Below are positions 26,695-39,800 of a stretch of DNA of 64,000 nucleotides, piece by piece (positions within the stretch are counted from its first letter, which is position 1; the number at the start of each line of letters is the position of its first letter). Under the pieces are notes generated by a model that was not told the origin of the DNA, did not search any database, and was given only the letters and a program-made list of their open reading frames with translations. The position numbers and the translations under genes are program-made. The stretch covers positions 2,074,854 through 2,138,853 of the forward strand of contig SSBO01000013.1 in assembly GCA_005281725.1 (NCBI GenBank). The letters are read 5' to 3'. The DNA comes from Wuchereria bancrofti. Taxonomy: Eukaryota > Nematoda > Chromadorea > Rhabditida > Onchocercidae.

Positions 26695-27364
26695 GCGTTT
26701 TTGCTCCAATATTATTATCATAGTTCAAATTTTTCACATGAGTAAAGCTGCACTTTTAGTATTTGAATGATGAATTTAGCAGACACTCTGCCATTTACAA
26801 ATTTTACCATAACTGTAAAAAAAAGCGCAGTAGTACAGGATGTGAATTATTTCATTGTTACGCCACGTCACGCTACGCGACTCAGTTTTATATAATATGT
26901 ACTACCATTATTTTGTAGATTTTTTTTCCTTTTTCTATCCTAAGAAAGAAAGTATTGAAAATTCTTTTGTGTTTTTTTCAAGATTTCTTTTGGTAGTGGA
27001 TTTTTTTTTTATTCTTGTTCATAATAGATTATTTTGTAATTGAAAATATTTTGAGAATTGAAATTTAACAAGTCAGATATGCAATTGCATTATGATATTT
27101 TTTCGTTAATTTGCAATTGTAGAATTTTCAAATTAAGCATTGAAATTAGTGTTTGATAGTTTAACTTTTTCTGAATTTAAAAATTAATCCACAAAAGTTT
27201 TTTTTTATGAATTAATTTCTCTTAAATAAGAAACATTATATATCTTTAATGTAATTTGTGCATTTTATAGAACTCACAAATTTCAGCTGTCAATAATGTC
27301 AAGAATTCTTTATATATATATTAAAATTATTTTAATGTTCTTTAGTCTTTGCAGCTAAGAGATA

Positions 27365-27484
27365 ATGCAGTCTAATTCAGATGCATTTTCTTATGGTGAA
27401 TTCGTTGACGCTGCTATTGAACATGTTATTTCTCTGGAAGAAAGGGAAATTAAGCCTATCAGTTCTGTGCAGCTTTATTTTCAG
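27365..27484 (+). other. Possible upstream or alternative exon, unrecognised
   Basis: A frame of 40 codons starts with ATG shortly after an acceptor-like ctttgcag and ends at cag followed by gtatat, a plausible donor. Its residues look coding (for example F-V-D-A-A-I-E-H-V-I-S-L-E-E). It ends in phase 0, whereas the phosphatase frame after the tagcag acceptor at about 27894 needs a different phase. A direct join to that site is therefore not in frame. It may be a 5' leader exon, part of another gene or chance. Confidence 0.3.
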
Positions 27485-27907
27485 GTATATTTACTGGTGG
27501 AGTCATTTACTCGATAACTGTGTGTGGCTACGGAAATAAGGTGCATTATTGTTATTTAAGAAAGCAAAATGAGATAAATCAGAGAATTTCTCCTCTTAGA
27601 AAAAAAAACCCCAGAAGAAAGAAGAAAACCAAGGAAGGAACATACACTTCTAAACGGCTCCTTATTTCAATTTACTTTTTCGATTATATTTCATCGTAAA
27701 GGTGTATATTGTCATATCGTCAACTCCAGTCACAATTCTTATTATTTCTACATTTTGGTTTCTTCTATTCCTCACTAAATGTTTATCGGTTAGTATCATA
27801 ATTCATTACAATTATTATCTTTACAGTTTGAGAAGAAAGAAACAACACTTTTTGTGTAGTAGCAGTTTGGTATCAATTGTTAAGTTATGATAGCAGGAGA
27901 AAGGAGA

Positions 27908-29528
27908 ATGGAGTCATCAACTGCCAGGCGACCAACTCCAGCATATTTTAAGCCAGCGCCTAGTGAAATTCAATACGGCAGAATGAGGTTTTTAATCACT
28001 GACCGACCATCTGATTTAACAATCAACACTTACATTGAAGTTATTCTTTTTCTCAAATATTTTAAATACAAAGTCTTCATTTAAGTGATTGTGCTAATAC
28101 TACTTCATTTAATTTTATGCAGCATTGATACTATATTTTTTACCATCGAGTAGCATCGATATGTTCATGGAAAAGATATATTCCAATAGTGACAAGATGT
28201 ATGCTTTTGATTTGCATGTTATTCATGTGTCGTAATGTAAATCATAATTATCACTTTAAAAAAAATAGTTCTATTTATATTGCACTGCTTAGAGGTAGAA
28301 TAACATATCATTGTAATGTAATTTTGAGCGAAAAAAAGTTAAGCAATTGGAAATGATTAATTTTTTCTTTTTAATTAGTACTTCCAATTTGCTAGTTTCA
28401 TTTGCACAAGTGGGAGATAAAAGTTAAGATTAGGGAGCTGAACTTGCTAGAATTTTTGAAGTAAATTTTTTTCAATAGAATTTCCAAAATTTTAGGAGCT
28501 TGAAAAGCATAATGCTCGAGCAGTAGTTAGGGTATGTGAACCAACGTACGCAACAACACCACTGATCGTAAATGGTATTGATGTACTCGATTGGGAATTC
28601 GATGATGGTAGCGCACCACCTCCTGAGGTTACTTTTCACTTTCAATGAAAAGAAAGAGATTAATAATATGTTTTTGTTCGAGAATATAATTTGATCATTT
28701 TTGAATGATTTTTTTTTCTTTCGTTCTTGTTTTTTATTTACACTTTTTTTTCTGGAGGGGGTGGTGAAATATTTAAATTGAATTATAATAAACTCGTATG
28801 CGATAAGTGATATTCATAGCATGGAATCATCGTTAATTTTTATAGTGAATTCATTAAATCGCATTTATGAACTTAGCGACAGGTTTAAAACTTTTTAACT
28901 TTTTTTTTATGGTTTAGTGAAAGTATTGGTTTTCAGTTGATCACTAAATGGTTATCATTGGCAAAAGAAAGTTTCAAACTATATCCAAATCAGTGTATTG
29001 CTGTGCACTGTGTAGCAGGATTGGGTCGAGCCCCAGTACTTGTAGCTATTGCGCTTATGGAAGCTGGTATGAAATACGAAGATGCTGTTGATCTCATCAG
29101 GCGGTATGTGTCAGTCCTTCATATGAAGTGTAAAGAACTTTAAGTGGGACATGTTCGGAAATTGATATTTAGTTTTGTGGAAGATTTGACAAAAAATTCT
29201 GGTTCTGTAGTGTGAATTTTTAAATATTTCATAAAATAGTGTTTTGCTTATATAATACATAACATTCTTGATGTTATGAATTGCATTCATACTAAAAATT
29301 CAATTTTCAATTTTTTTGGATACAAGGGAAGAAATGAATGATCCTTCTATAAGATTCAACACCAACATTATTGTTAGTCAGCATGATGAAAATACTGTTT
29401 CTAGACATCGACGAGGCGCTCTTAATCAGAAACAGTTGAATTTTCTTCAAAAATATAAATCAACGGGGCAGCTACGAAAATTGCGGTACAACGTGGAGGG
29501 AAAACCAGCGAGATGTTCTCTGATGTAG
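27908..29528 (+). CDS. prl-1: PRL-type protein tyrosine phosphatase (PTP4A), prenylated
   Basis: This is a small dual-specificity-fold phosphatase of the PRL/PTP4A class. It acts at membranes, and family members also bind CNNM magnesium transporters. Exons: 27908-28039, 28496-28627, 28937-29103, 29405-29528; 184 aa (human about 173). Seen in the sequence: the M-R-F-L-I-T start of the domain, V-R-V-C-E-P-T-Y with the redox cysteine (about C58), W-E-F-D-D-G with the general acid Asp (about D80), and the P-loop H-C-V-A-G-L-G-R-A with C113 and R119. The A after the P-loop arginine, where most PTPs have S/T, is characteristic of PRLs. G-M-K-Y-E-D-A-V and [10 protein letters not shown] follow, then a basic tail and the CAAX box C-S-L-M. 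I chose the ATG at 27908, which follows an AG acceptor (atagcag); an in-frame ATG at 27887 would add seven residues and overlaps that acceptor. Confidence 0.95.
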
Positions 29529-30228
29529 ATTATCTTCTGTGTGATATTTCTTTTTATAACACATCATTTCACCTCATTCTTTTTTTATGTTTCAAATCAA
29601 ATTCTAGTCTTTGAGAGAAATATCTTCCCAACTTAAGATCTTAGTGATGGAAGTAACTAGCGCTGGAAAAGAATCCCACATTTACAATGGTGGAAAAATT
29701 ATTTAGGTAAAAATTAGAAGTGAAAAAGAAAAATTCTCAAGCAAATGAAATATTTTTTTGTGAAAAAGTAGCACTAACCAGCAATTTCCCCCACTCCTCA
29801 CTAGTGAATACTCTCTAAGAAGCGATTTTCTGCAATTGAAAAGACACCATATGCTGATGCCATCATTTTTATTCACGGTTTAATTTTTTTGGCTTTTTTC
29901 CCTCGGTGTTGTTCACTGCAGTGGAAATTAAGAGCGCAAATTTTTCAGTATTTTATACGCGAATCTGTCAGTACCATAGTTATAATCACTTCATTTATGA
30001 AATTTTTAAATGCCTTTGTCTCCTGAGAAATGAAGGAACTCTTTTCTTGTTACTGATTCTGATTCGTTTATGTGAGCGTTTATCATTGCCATATTGGTGC
30101 AAAATATATTTCTTCAAACATTTGTTGCATTTATGCATGACATGTTTTCCTTTTTTCTTTTTTTTTTAGTGTCAGTATTAAGTTAAAAGCACCATCAAAT
30201 ATCTGTACAATATCAAATTGAGATCAAA
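29529..30228. other. Convergent 3' region between prl-1 and thoc-7
   Basis: Seven hundred bases separate the stop codons of the two converging genes, so this holds their 3' untranslated regions. No exon is visible. The 87-codon frame at 29906-30169 is not supported by composition or splice sites. Confidence 0.6.
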
Positions 30229-32598
30229 TTAAACCTTCTCCTTTTTACCATCTGTCCCTGTGCCGCCCATAGCATCATCATTATTCATTATTTCACCGTT
30301 CTCTTCGTCTGCAATTACAGATGCACGTTTTTACTTGAAATTTCAATAGAAAATAAACAAAGACCTAGGGAGAAAGGTAGAAAAAATAAGCATAAGAGAG
30401 CGAAGGGTAAATAGGTTTTTTCTGCATTAAACTGAAACCATACCTTTCAAAAATTTGCAGAAGTTTGTTAGTATGATATTGAGAGAATGAAGATGATTGC
30501 GACGTTCCGCTAGCTAAAATTTACCTAATGTTATGATATAATATGAAATAATACGCTTACATCACTGTGTTAAATACGCGAACTTTGATTTTCAAACAGT
30601 TGGAAGGTTGCACTGATGCAACCAACAAAATTATAATTCATTATTGTTAGCAAGATAGGATAATTTTATATGAACAAACATGAAAAGATTGTGGTGGAAG
30701 AATTTTGCAGCTTAGAAATATTATCAAAATACTTCTAAAGTCATTAATTGATATTTGATTCTATTCATCAATAGAAAATTAACGATAAACAAACCTTCGT
30801 TTCTAAATTTCGTTGCTTCTCATGAAGTTCCTCAAGTTCCTTTTTGATTAGGTCTAATTTCCTTCAATTTTAATTTGTATTAAAAAAACAATAGTATAAT
30901 CATCTAAAATATTTACTAGTTGTATTAAATGAAACTGCTTTCAATAAATTCAAGTGTTAACGTTAAGAATTAAGAAATTTATAGATGGAGCAAATTTGAA
31001 AGTACTATTGAATTTCCTAATGCTTCATTATACAGTATTATCTATATTCATTTATACAGAGATTCTTGCACTTTCGCAACAACTAAACATTCAATTACTA
31101 AGCTAAATCGCTGTTTACTTTTATCTAATCTATGGTGAAGCTGAGATACTATTGGAGCTGATATTTAATATGGAAATAAAAATTGACAGAATTTTGCTCT
31201 ACAACAAATGAAATACATAAATTTTGTCCAGCAAGAAAAGATTTTACATTAATTTCGTAGCATTAAATCACAAAAAGACTAAGTGGTTTTAGTAAAATAT
31301 GGTGAAAGCAAAGTGGTGATTAACCATTAGCAATTTGTATTCAAATGTGAAACTGAAACTTTCATACCAAATATGAAATCTTAATTTCTCTAAGAAAAAT
31401 GGATTTTTTGGAGAAGTTAGTTTTATATCATAGTATCAATTTTTGTAAACTGCTTTTCAAAATCTTAATTTCTTCTGAGAAATGATTCACTAAAAGATTC
31501 ACTAAAAGATAACTTTTCGTTTATAAGAAAGTAACAAGAAAAAACCTGGTGCTTTCTGATCTAGACGGCACTTTTTCAATCATTTTGGCCAATAATTCAT
31601 ATTCTTCTTTGTTTTTTCGCTTTCCTTTCGCAACAACTAACTCCTTTTTTGCAGCGGACTTTTTCTGATTTTCTTTTATTAGTTGTTGTTCTATAATAAT
31701 TTAAAAATCCTTACTGAGTATACCAAATTATAATAGCAAATTGAATCATTAATTTTCTTTTGATATTAAATGGTATCAAAAATGTTGCTATATACTGCTA
31801 TGTATGGAATAATCAACGATGTGAAAATTTAGAGATACAATGCATAAACTATGCTATTTCCAGTTTCCATGAATATAGAACAAAATTACAAATTGAAATG
31901 AATAACCTTTAGTAGCAAAAGTTGAAAAGTAAAGTAAAATGATTGATGATTTATCATTTTAGCTTTATGGAATTGAAAATATTTTGCTATATATTCAATT
32001 GAATTATAGAAGAATGTGTAATAATAGATCATGTGATAAAGTGATCATTTATGGAAAAATGATAATCAAGCAACCTCCGTTGATCCACTAAGAAATGTTT
32101 TACGCAACAAAATTAGATATTTCTAATGATATTTGATTTAATAGTTAATTTAACAATAAACTTCAAAGAAAAAATTAAATAGAACTACCTATACGATTTG
32201 TGAGCATAATGTAATCCTGTATTTGTTGCTCATTCATTGCAGAAACCAATGCTTGTTTTTTTATAGCAGTTTCTGCTGCTTCCATCATTTTCATTATACG
32301 TGGTACAAAGCTAAAAATTGCACAATCACGATTATATAAGTTTTTGTCAAACTTCATTTCTTTTAAAATCTTCGAACCTCCCTAGAATTCTGACAAAGAT
32401 TCTCAAGAAACTTCTGAAACTACAGAGATGAAAGAATGAAAGATCCCCATGATTATCATAGAAATGATATAACCTTTGTGATGATTCTGAATCCTTAAAA
32501 TATTTCAGCAGGAATGCAAGTATGGTTGCAAAACGTCGATCATCGCCACCACCATCTCCATCGGCTATCAATTTTCGAATAATGCACTCCTCATTCAT
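30229..32598 (-). CDS. thoc-7: THO complex subunit 7
   Basis: This is a subunit of the nuclear THO/TREX complex, which couples transcription to mRNA packaging and export. Exons in transcript order: 32598-32474, 32310-32189, 31690-31546, 30861-30795, 30513-30444, 30308-30229. They sum to 609 nt and 202 aa, against about 204 in human. The N-terminus has the family hallmark I-I-R-K-L-I-A-D-G-D-G-G-G-D-D-R-R. A central coiled coil includes K-G-K-R-K-N-K-E-E-Y-E-L-L-A-K, matching the human R-I-R-K-N-R-Q-E-Y-D-A-L-A-K. Then come K-L-D-L-I-K-K-E-L-E-E-L and L-A-E-R-R-N-H-L-H-S-L, and a short acidic, Gly-rich tail. All junction phases agree. The exon 4 acceptor is unusual (ttgaag, not a TTTCAG type). 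An in-frame upstream ATG at 32619 exists, but the start at 32598 follows an AG and fits the family length. rpl-29 lies 438 bp upstream on the same strand. Confidence 0.93.
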
Positions 32599-32650
32599 CT
32601 TTATAAAAGTTACCAGCAACTTACGAAAATATTTACAAAAACACCAAAGT

Positions 32651-32654
32651 CCTG
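32651..32654 (-). promoter_or_regulatory. Candidate trans-splice acceptor for thoc-7
   Basis: Reading the minus strand, gaagttcag lies about 50 bases upstream of the thoc-7 ATG and could accept a spliced leader if the gene is downstream in an operon with rpl-29. This is an inference from position and the TTCAG signal only. Confidence 0.3.
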
Positions 32655-33036
32655 AACTTCGACATTATAATTTTAATAAAAATTGGGTGAGTTTCAAACC
32701 GATAAAACTAAAGCGCAACCGCACAAGAGAAGCGATTACTTCAAATAAACAGGAACTTTAGAAAATAGCGAGTAATTAAGAAACCTTAAGAAGTACGCGT
32801 CATTAATACGTAAATTTAAATGTAAAATGGGCATGTAAATGTCTTGCAGTGCAATATCTACAATAAATGAGATAATAAAAACTGAGATAATAAAAACTGT
32901 TTCCTATGAAATAAAGTAGTTCTACAAGTAATATGTCATGTATAACTTGTGTAAAACGCAATATGCAAACAGTGCTGTTAACAATTTACTGGTATACAAC
33001 AAAAAAACAATCAAGCAATCATAAAATCAATCTGTA

Positions 33037-33388
33037 TTAAGCTTTAGATTCGTTCTTTTGATGCTGATGCCGCTTGTTATGCTTCTTAGCAAATCGAAGA
33101 TTCCGCAGAAACTTCTGGTCAACTCCTTTCATGGATATGAAACGATGTTTCTTCGGTTTCTTAATACCATTCCTGTGATCTTTTCTATCTGAAGTAATCC
33201 GTACTGTATTTTACGACAACTGAACATACGTAAAAACGTTCAAAATGTTACACGTTATGTGCAATAATAATAGACACAATGATTTCATTTTGTGATGTAA
33301 ACATCATTAGCAGAATGCTATAAATTCAAATGAATAAAATTGTAAACATACTTTGATTATGACTTGTATGATTCTTTGACTTTGCCAT
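33037..33388 (-). CDS. rpl-29: 60S ribosomal protein L29 (eL29)
   Basis: This is a small basic protein of the cytosolic large ribosomal subunit. Exons in transcript order: 33388-33352 and 33188-33037; 189 nt, 62 aa. The reading begins [12 protein letters not shown] and continues across the junction into [11 protein letters not shown]. Then [18 protein letters not shown] is nearly the animal eL29 consensus, and a lysine/histidine-rich tail ends at the TAA. The length is typical for invertebrates, which lack the long vertebrate C-terminal extension. The ATG lies just after acceptor-like AG sites (aaaccag at about 33410 and aaagcag at 33390), as in trans-spliced nematode messages. thoc-7 follows 438 bp downstream on the same strand. 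Confidence 0.94.
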
Positions 33389-33689
33389 ACTGCTTTTGAT
33401 TATTTGACTGGTTTTTCCTAAAAATAATCAATTAGCCTACGGATGCAACATGAAATTATACAAATAGTAGAGAAAAATGCCCAATACACACTAAAAATTT
33501 ACAATCCACATCAGGATTCTTATTAGGAGTACAGCCACTTACTCTTCTAGATCACTACAAAGGCTTTACATTCATTAAGTCCGTAACCAAAGCCCATATA
33601 ATATTATTCACTCAAGGATCTGACAGAAAGAAGATATTAATGGGCCCTTACAATCACCCAGATGTATCTAAATCACAGAATTCTAACAG

Positions 33690-33935
33690 CATCTATACCT
33701 CAAGATTCCAAAAGCATATTTACCTCGGAAATCTAGCAGTATCTATACCTCAGAATACCAAAGAAGTCTTTACCTAGGAATTCCAGAAACATTTTTTACC
33801 TTGGAAATCTAGCACTATCTATACTTCAGAATTTCAAAGAAATCTTTACCTAGGAGTTCCAAAAACATTTTTACCTTGGAATTCCAAAAAGAGTCTTTAC
33901 CTCGGAATCCCAAAAGCACCTTTACCCCGGAAATT
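33690..33935. repeat. Minisatellite based on TTTACCT(A/C/T)GGAATTCCAAAA
   Basis: A 23-30 bp core (tttaccttggaattccaaaaa and variants) recurs at least seven times. Some of the units are grouped into a longer period of about 80 bp that also contains tctagcagtatctatacctcagaat. Units differ from each other, so it is an old array. It lies within 550 bp upstream of the rpl-29 start codon. Confidence 0.75.
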
Positions 33936-34794
33936 TACCAGAAAACCCAAATTTACTGCTCCGCGAGAACCCCCAACTCCCACCAAACTCAAATTCCACC
34001 TATGCAAAAACGAAACAACGCCTCGCTACACAACAATGACATTAATCAACCGGATCATTACGAAAAATATCCGTCCCATTGGGATAGAGAAAAGCATTTA
34101 GTCATATTTGACGAATACCATTGAACCGGAAAATAGTGGCATTTGATTTGTTAACATAATATTCATATAGCAGTAAACATTGAACTTTTTTCGTGGGAAA
34201 TTTGCAGTGCTGTCATATTTGAAATTTAATTTGAATTTGTGATACTATTTGAATTATTAAGTTTTCAGTAATAATTGAAATTGCATTACTACTTTTCAGA
34301 AAAAAACTGATATTATTACCACTGTATTGCTAATTGAATTTCTTAGCTATTGCTGATTGTTAGCTAAGGTGATGCATTAGTGGTGATAGTATATTGTTAT
34401 AGTTTAGGAATTTAAAAATTTAGAAATGTTGTTACATCATATGTTAATTAATTATTAATTAACTAACACCTTTTATAGTTTAATCATTTGTCATATCATT
34501 TATAGGAAATCATTTTCCATAATTTTCGTAATCATTTATCATAATTTTCGTGAACATTTTCTAACTCTGTTTGAATATTAAATAATTGCTCCTGTGATTG
34601 TTATGATATGATAATAATAATCACAGAAATATTATAACTAGCTTTGCAAGTTTTGTAAAAAATTAGTTTGAAGTAAATATTACTGCATTTCTTTTAGCTT
34701 ATAACAAATAGTTATTTTCATATCGTTTTATTTTAAAAACTACAATCAAAAAAAAGAAAAAAAAGGAGATAAGAAAAATGAATATGAAATATGC

Positions 34795-35225
34795 TGATAA
34801 TTTCATTTATATCACTCAAATCATTTATGTTACTCAATTTTTTATCCCACTTATATATTACTATTTTTATTTTTTAAAGAAATTTTTAAAACAAACTGAT
34901 AACTTCATTGTATTTTTTATATTACTATTTCTATTTTTTAAGGAATGTTGAGAAAAAATGTTGTATTTTTCATAGCATTCGCATAATTATTTCAACTTTT
35001 TATATCATTTACATCACTATTTCCATACTCGTTAAAGAAATTTTTTTTAAAAAAAAGTGATAATATCACTGCATTATATCATTTGTATCGCTATTTGTGT
35101 TTTTTTTTGTTTTTTATTTTCTTGATTGTGTTTTTTTCATTATATTTTTTTACCAGTCATATCACTATTTCCATTTTTTCTCTAAAGAATTTAAGAAAAA
35201 AAAGTGATAATTTTATCCTGTTTTT
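34795..35225. repeat. Degenerate tandem repeat with ATCACTATTT.(C/T)ATTTTTTAAAGAA units
   Basis: About five diverged copies of tatattactatttctattttttaaagaaattt followed by (a)aaactgataa.ttcatt are spaced roughly 80-110 bp apart. There is no coding potential. Confidence 0.5.
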
Positions 35226-36870
35226 TAAAATATTTTCACAGATAATATAGCATTCCCTTGTTATTACTTCAATTAATCCAATAATGGAATTTATATATGG
35301 AAATAAGATACCTATTACTATATCTAATTATTTCATTTCTAATTATTACTTCCTTTATCATTCATATTAAATACCATTAACAGAATCATTTCTCTCTTCT
35401 TTTTTTTTTCTCTCTCTTTGTCTCCCTTTCTATCATATTTGCATCTTGCAAAACTGTAACTGTAATTATGCGACTTTTTTTTTCACTGAATTTTATTGAA
35501 CTAAAAATTTGATTATAACTCATTCTTCATTTAAATTCTTTATTCGTTAACTTTATTATGCATATCAAAGAAAAAAAATGATTTTACAAATAAGCAGCAT
35601 TTTTTAATAATTAGAAAAAAAATGGAGAAAAAATTATTAAAAAAAGTGATAGGGTAATTTTGGAATATTATTAGGTAATTCAATTAATCTATTGACTAAA
35701 AAATAAGAAACAAAATAGAGGCATTATACATTAGCCAATAAATGATGTATTTTTAAAAAGTTAAGTTATGAAACCATTTAAGATAACTATAAATTTTTTT
35801 TTTTGCTTAGAATAGAAAATCCATTTAAATTTTGACATTAAAGTTAATTTAGTAACAAATAATTGAAAATTGAATCTGCGATTGCTCATAACATTTTATA
35901 ATGACATTTAATAATAGTTGTACTGAGATAAATGAAAAAATACTAATTAATAAAATTAAAACATTAACAATAACAGAGGATAAAAAAAGCAATTAAGCAA
36001 AATAAACTGCATGATAAATTCGCGCATAACTAATAACAATAATTTGAGCTTAAAAAAAACATAGCAAAACTTGTTATTTAACAAGTTAATTTCAAAAAGT
36101 TAAATTTCAACAATTATTATTGAAGAAATTCTTTCGTTTTTTTTTTTAATTTTTTAAAGCTTGGAAAAAATTTAACTACAATTATCCTAAAATATATTTC
36201 ACAATAAAAGAAAAAATTTTTTCTTCTGTCTAATAAATTATTGTCATATAAAGTTAAAACAATACAAGAATTATTATTATTATTATATTATCCATATTAT
36301 TATTATCATTAATTGTTATTATTGTCATCGAACATATAGCTAAAAATTTATAAATTAAAATTTTAAAACAAGAGGAAAAAAATGCTACATCTTATCTTAA
36401 AAGGAAGCTATACCTTCTGTAAATTAATTAGTACTAGAAATAAATATTTAGCAGTTAAGTGTAAAATTTTAGAAGAAAATTGAGCAAAATCTAAATATGT
36501 GATATTGTTAAATTTAAATGTGATGATAATAAGGAATTATAATAAGATTTAGGAAAACCTAGAGGATAAATTATTAAGGAAAAAACAAATAGATTTGAAA
36601 ATTTTATCTATACATATCAATTTGTGTAATATCAATTAGACGGTAAAAAAGAGTACATAAAAGTCTTTTTTTAAAAAAAAGGAATTAAAGAAAGTGGTCG
36701 TTAAGGTGCAAAGTGTATAGTTGAACAGTTAATAATTGAATAAGATGTAATATTCTGGCACGTAAGTTAATACAAAATATAAAAATTTTAGAACATAAAA
36801 CAAAATTAATTTTTCATTTGTGAAATTTCAAATGAATTTTTTGTCGATATCGATCACAATACTATTTTAG

Positions 36871-39800
36871 TTAACTTACTGTTGTCGTTACTGTTGTTGT
36901 TGGTGTTGTTTTCTTTATTTTTTTTTTTGTCCGAGGTTTCTTTGTAAGCGAGGATGTTTTATGAGAATCCTACAGGTATATACATAAATATTCATTTAAC
37001 AGTAAGAAATTTAAAATTTTAATTTTGGATAAAACAAACTATTTATTTTCTGTTAATAATTTAAATTTATTGCATAAATCTTATCAAATTTAGCTAATGT
37101 TAAATTTAAAGAAATTCATGTGCAAATTTGTTTTTTTACTTTTTAAATCAATTTGTAAATTGCTTGATTTACTCCTGCTAATATAGCAATAATTAAACGA
37201 AACAATTATAATTATACTACATTTTTCTAGCAAATTAAAAAAAATTATGTAACTGATTTTTTAAAATGATCCATTAAAAATTTATACATTGAATTAAATC
37301 TACCTATTGTAATTCATTTATATTTGATGTTGCAAAATATCAATTTGTAAAATTAATTATTGCAAAACATAATAAATACTTAATTACTTATAAACAACTC
37401 TATAGGAATAATAAATATAAACTGATCATAACTATATCATAAACAAATAAAATTTATTTTCTTTCATTGATGATTTAAATTCTTAATAAATTCGAAATTC
37501 TACACAAAAAAAATTTTTTTAACTGTTAATATAAAAGAAAGGCAGAAAAAAAGAAAAAAAAAAGACGAAAAACATAGCCAAATACTTTTGTTCTGTTGAT
37601 TTTTTCAAGTACATCAATTTTCTGTTCAGCTTCATCGTCACGTTTAATACTTTGACTACTTTCTGTCGAATTATCTCGGCATTTTTTGGAATTTGATCGA
37701 CTTAAACTTCGTCGTACACGTTCAACCAATTTTGTTTCTGATAAAAAATAAATAAATAAAAATAAAAGAAAATATTATAATTTCTGATAGTTTTTTTCTT
37801 TATTATAAATTTAACTATAATTTTTTTTATTATAAATTTTCTTTTACCTTTTTTTTTATTACAAATTTAACTATACTAATAGATAAGAAAAGTATTTGTG
37901 TATTACTAAATACATTGCAGATTTAATAAATTAAATAAAAAAAGTGAAAGAAAATTTATGATATATTTGATATATCTGAAAATTTATTACATTTTTTTTT
38001 GAAATCATATACGAATAAATTCGAATGAAATTCAAATATATTAATTAGCACTTATTATTTGATAATACAGTTTCAAAAAATCTAAACATACAGTACCAAT
38101 CATTAATAATAAATTTGTTAATTAATACAATAATAATAACAATAATGATTAGTAGTTATTTAAACTTATTTATAATTTAAATCATTTATAATTGAAACTA
38201 ATATATATATCTAACGTTTTATGAAATGTTTAAAATTTTCTTCTAAATTTTTTCAAATAAAGAAAATAAACATACTCATAACTTTCAATGGATTACGACT
38301 TCCACGTGGTATATTACCAAATGGTGATTGACTACCCATTAATTCTTCAATATGACTAAGTGACGTATTTCGTCCAAGTACTGTTACTGCTACTGGTGAC
38401 GGTGCTATAGATGTTATCATCTAAAATTTAAAAAAATTATTTAAAAAAAAATTCTAATTTTAATTTCAAAAAAAAAAAAAACAGTTACATACATTTTTTG
38501 TAGCATTTCCAATTCCTTTTCCTATTTCTGTAGTTTCAACCGAACGTGATTTACGTATACCAAATAATGAACGTTTTGAATTTGGAAGTGTTTTTGATGC
38601 ATTTGCTTCCATTGTTTCAAATGCTTTTGCCATTAAGCGTACCGATGGCTGACTACCACGTGCTAATTCAACTCGACGAATATCATATAAAATATTCGTT
38701 CCTATAATTAATAAATCAAATAAATTATTAATGAAAAAAAATTATAAAAATTTTTTTATTTTGAAAAAAAAAAATTAATTTTGATGTTATACATATAGTC
38801 TTATAAGTTTATTACACTTGTAATTTTATAAATAAAAAAAAAGAAATAAGTTTTTTCCAATAAAAAATTTTTTATACACATTTTCAACATTTGTAAAATA
38901 TATTAGTATTTTGCGAGCAAAAAAATAATTAGTATGAATAAAAATTATCGCATTAATATGAAATAACTTCAAAAAAAATAAATGAATTAAAATTTTATAG
39001 AAATTTTTTCAGTATTACCAGTACTATTTGTTCGTAAATGCAACGGTTCAATTGATGAATCTTCTTCACAATCATTTAGACCATATGATGAAAAATTATT
39101 ATCATCGTATCGATCACGTGAAACAGAACGTGAAATACTTTTTGGAATGTAATGAAGACGGCCATTTTTATCATATTCTACTGACATTTCTTTATCTAAA
39201 ATAATTTTTCTTTTTTAAATATTTTTTTTTAAATTTCATTTATAAAAGATTATGAACTGTAAAATTTCTTTAAAAAAACTTATTTAAAAAACAAATAAAA
39301 GTAAACAAAAATTTTTATAAGGAAATAATTGTAAATGCTTATAAAATAGCTTTTTATTTACTCTTTTTTAAGAGAATTTAATAAAAATAGAATTACTAAG
39401 AATAAGAGTTGGTGGTGGATCTGGAAATGGTGAAATTTTTTTAATTGATGTTTGCGTTCCATTAGTAGTAAATCCTTCCAATTGTCGAATTTCAACGGCA
39501 GAATTACTTTCGCTTAAACGTTTTACTGTTGCTGTTAACCTAAAATTTAGTATTTTATATTTCGAAAAAAAAACATGGAAAAGAAAGATCGATAAAACTT
39601 AATGATGTAGGAAAAAAACATAAAAAAGTAATACTTACAAAACAAAATAAGACAAAAAAGTAATACTTATCAATTAAAATGTAATAAAAAAGTAATACCT
39701 GTAAAATAAAATAAAATAAAAAATTAATACTTATACGACGATGTCGGAAGTGTACTGTATGAATAAAATCGAGTTGGAATTGCTGATTGTAAAGTTCCAT

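Larger units (their letters stand above)
14282..27364. other. About 13 kb without a supported gene
   Basis: I found no exon chain on either strand. Contents are repeats (listed separately) and long A/T-rich tracts. From about 18.3 kb to 27 kb the DNA is less AT-rich and more mixed than the rest of the window, which may mark regulatory or 5' untranslated sequence of the downstream phosphatase gene. For example, acceptor/donor-like signals occur around 20560-20570 (ttttcag then gtatac) and 20650-20720. Open frames at 24066, 24747, 25941 and 26855 show no family features. Confidence 0.45.
33389..36870. other. Spacer between the MTCL-like gene end and rpl-29 start
   Basis: It contains the minisatellite at about 33690-33935, an A/C-rich flank up to about 34110, and a degenerate tandem repeat at 34795-35225. 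The rest is AT-rich and without exons. The 82-codon frame at 33876-34124 is largely repeat-derived. The rpl-29 promoter presumably lies near 33400-33700. Confidence 0.5.

Noticed and set aside
29906..30169. 87-codon plus-strand frame between prl-1 and thoc-7
   Set aside because: It lies in the convergent 3' regions, ends in poly-F and has no support.
32522..32761. 79-codon plus-strand frame over the thoc-7 start
   Set aside because: It is antisense to the conserved thoc-7 first exon, which explains its open frame.
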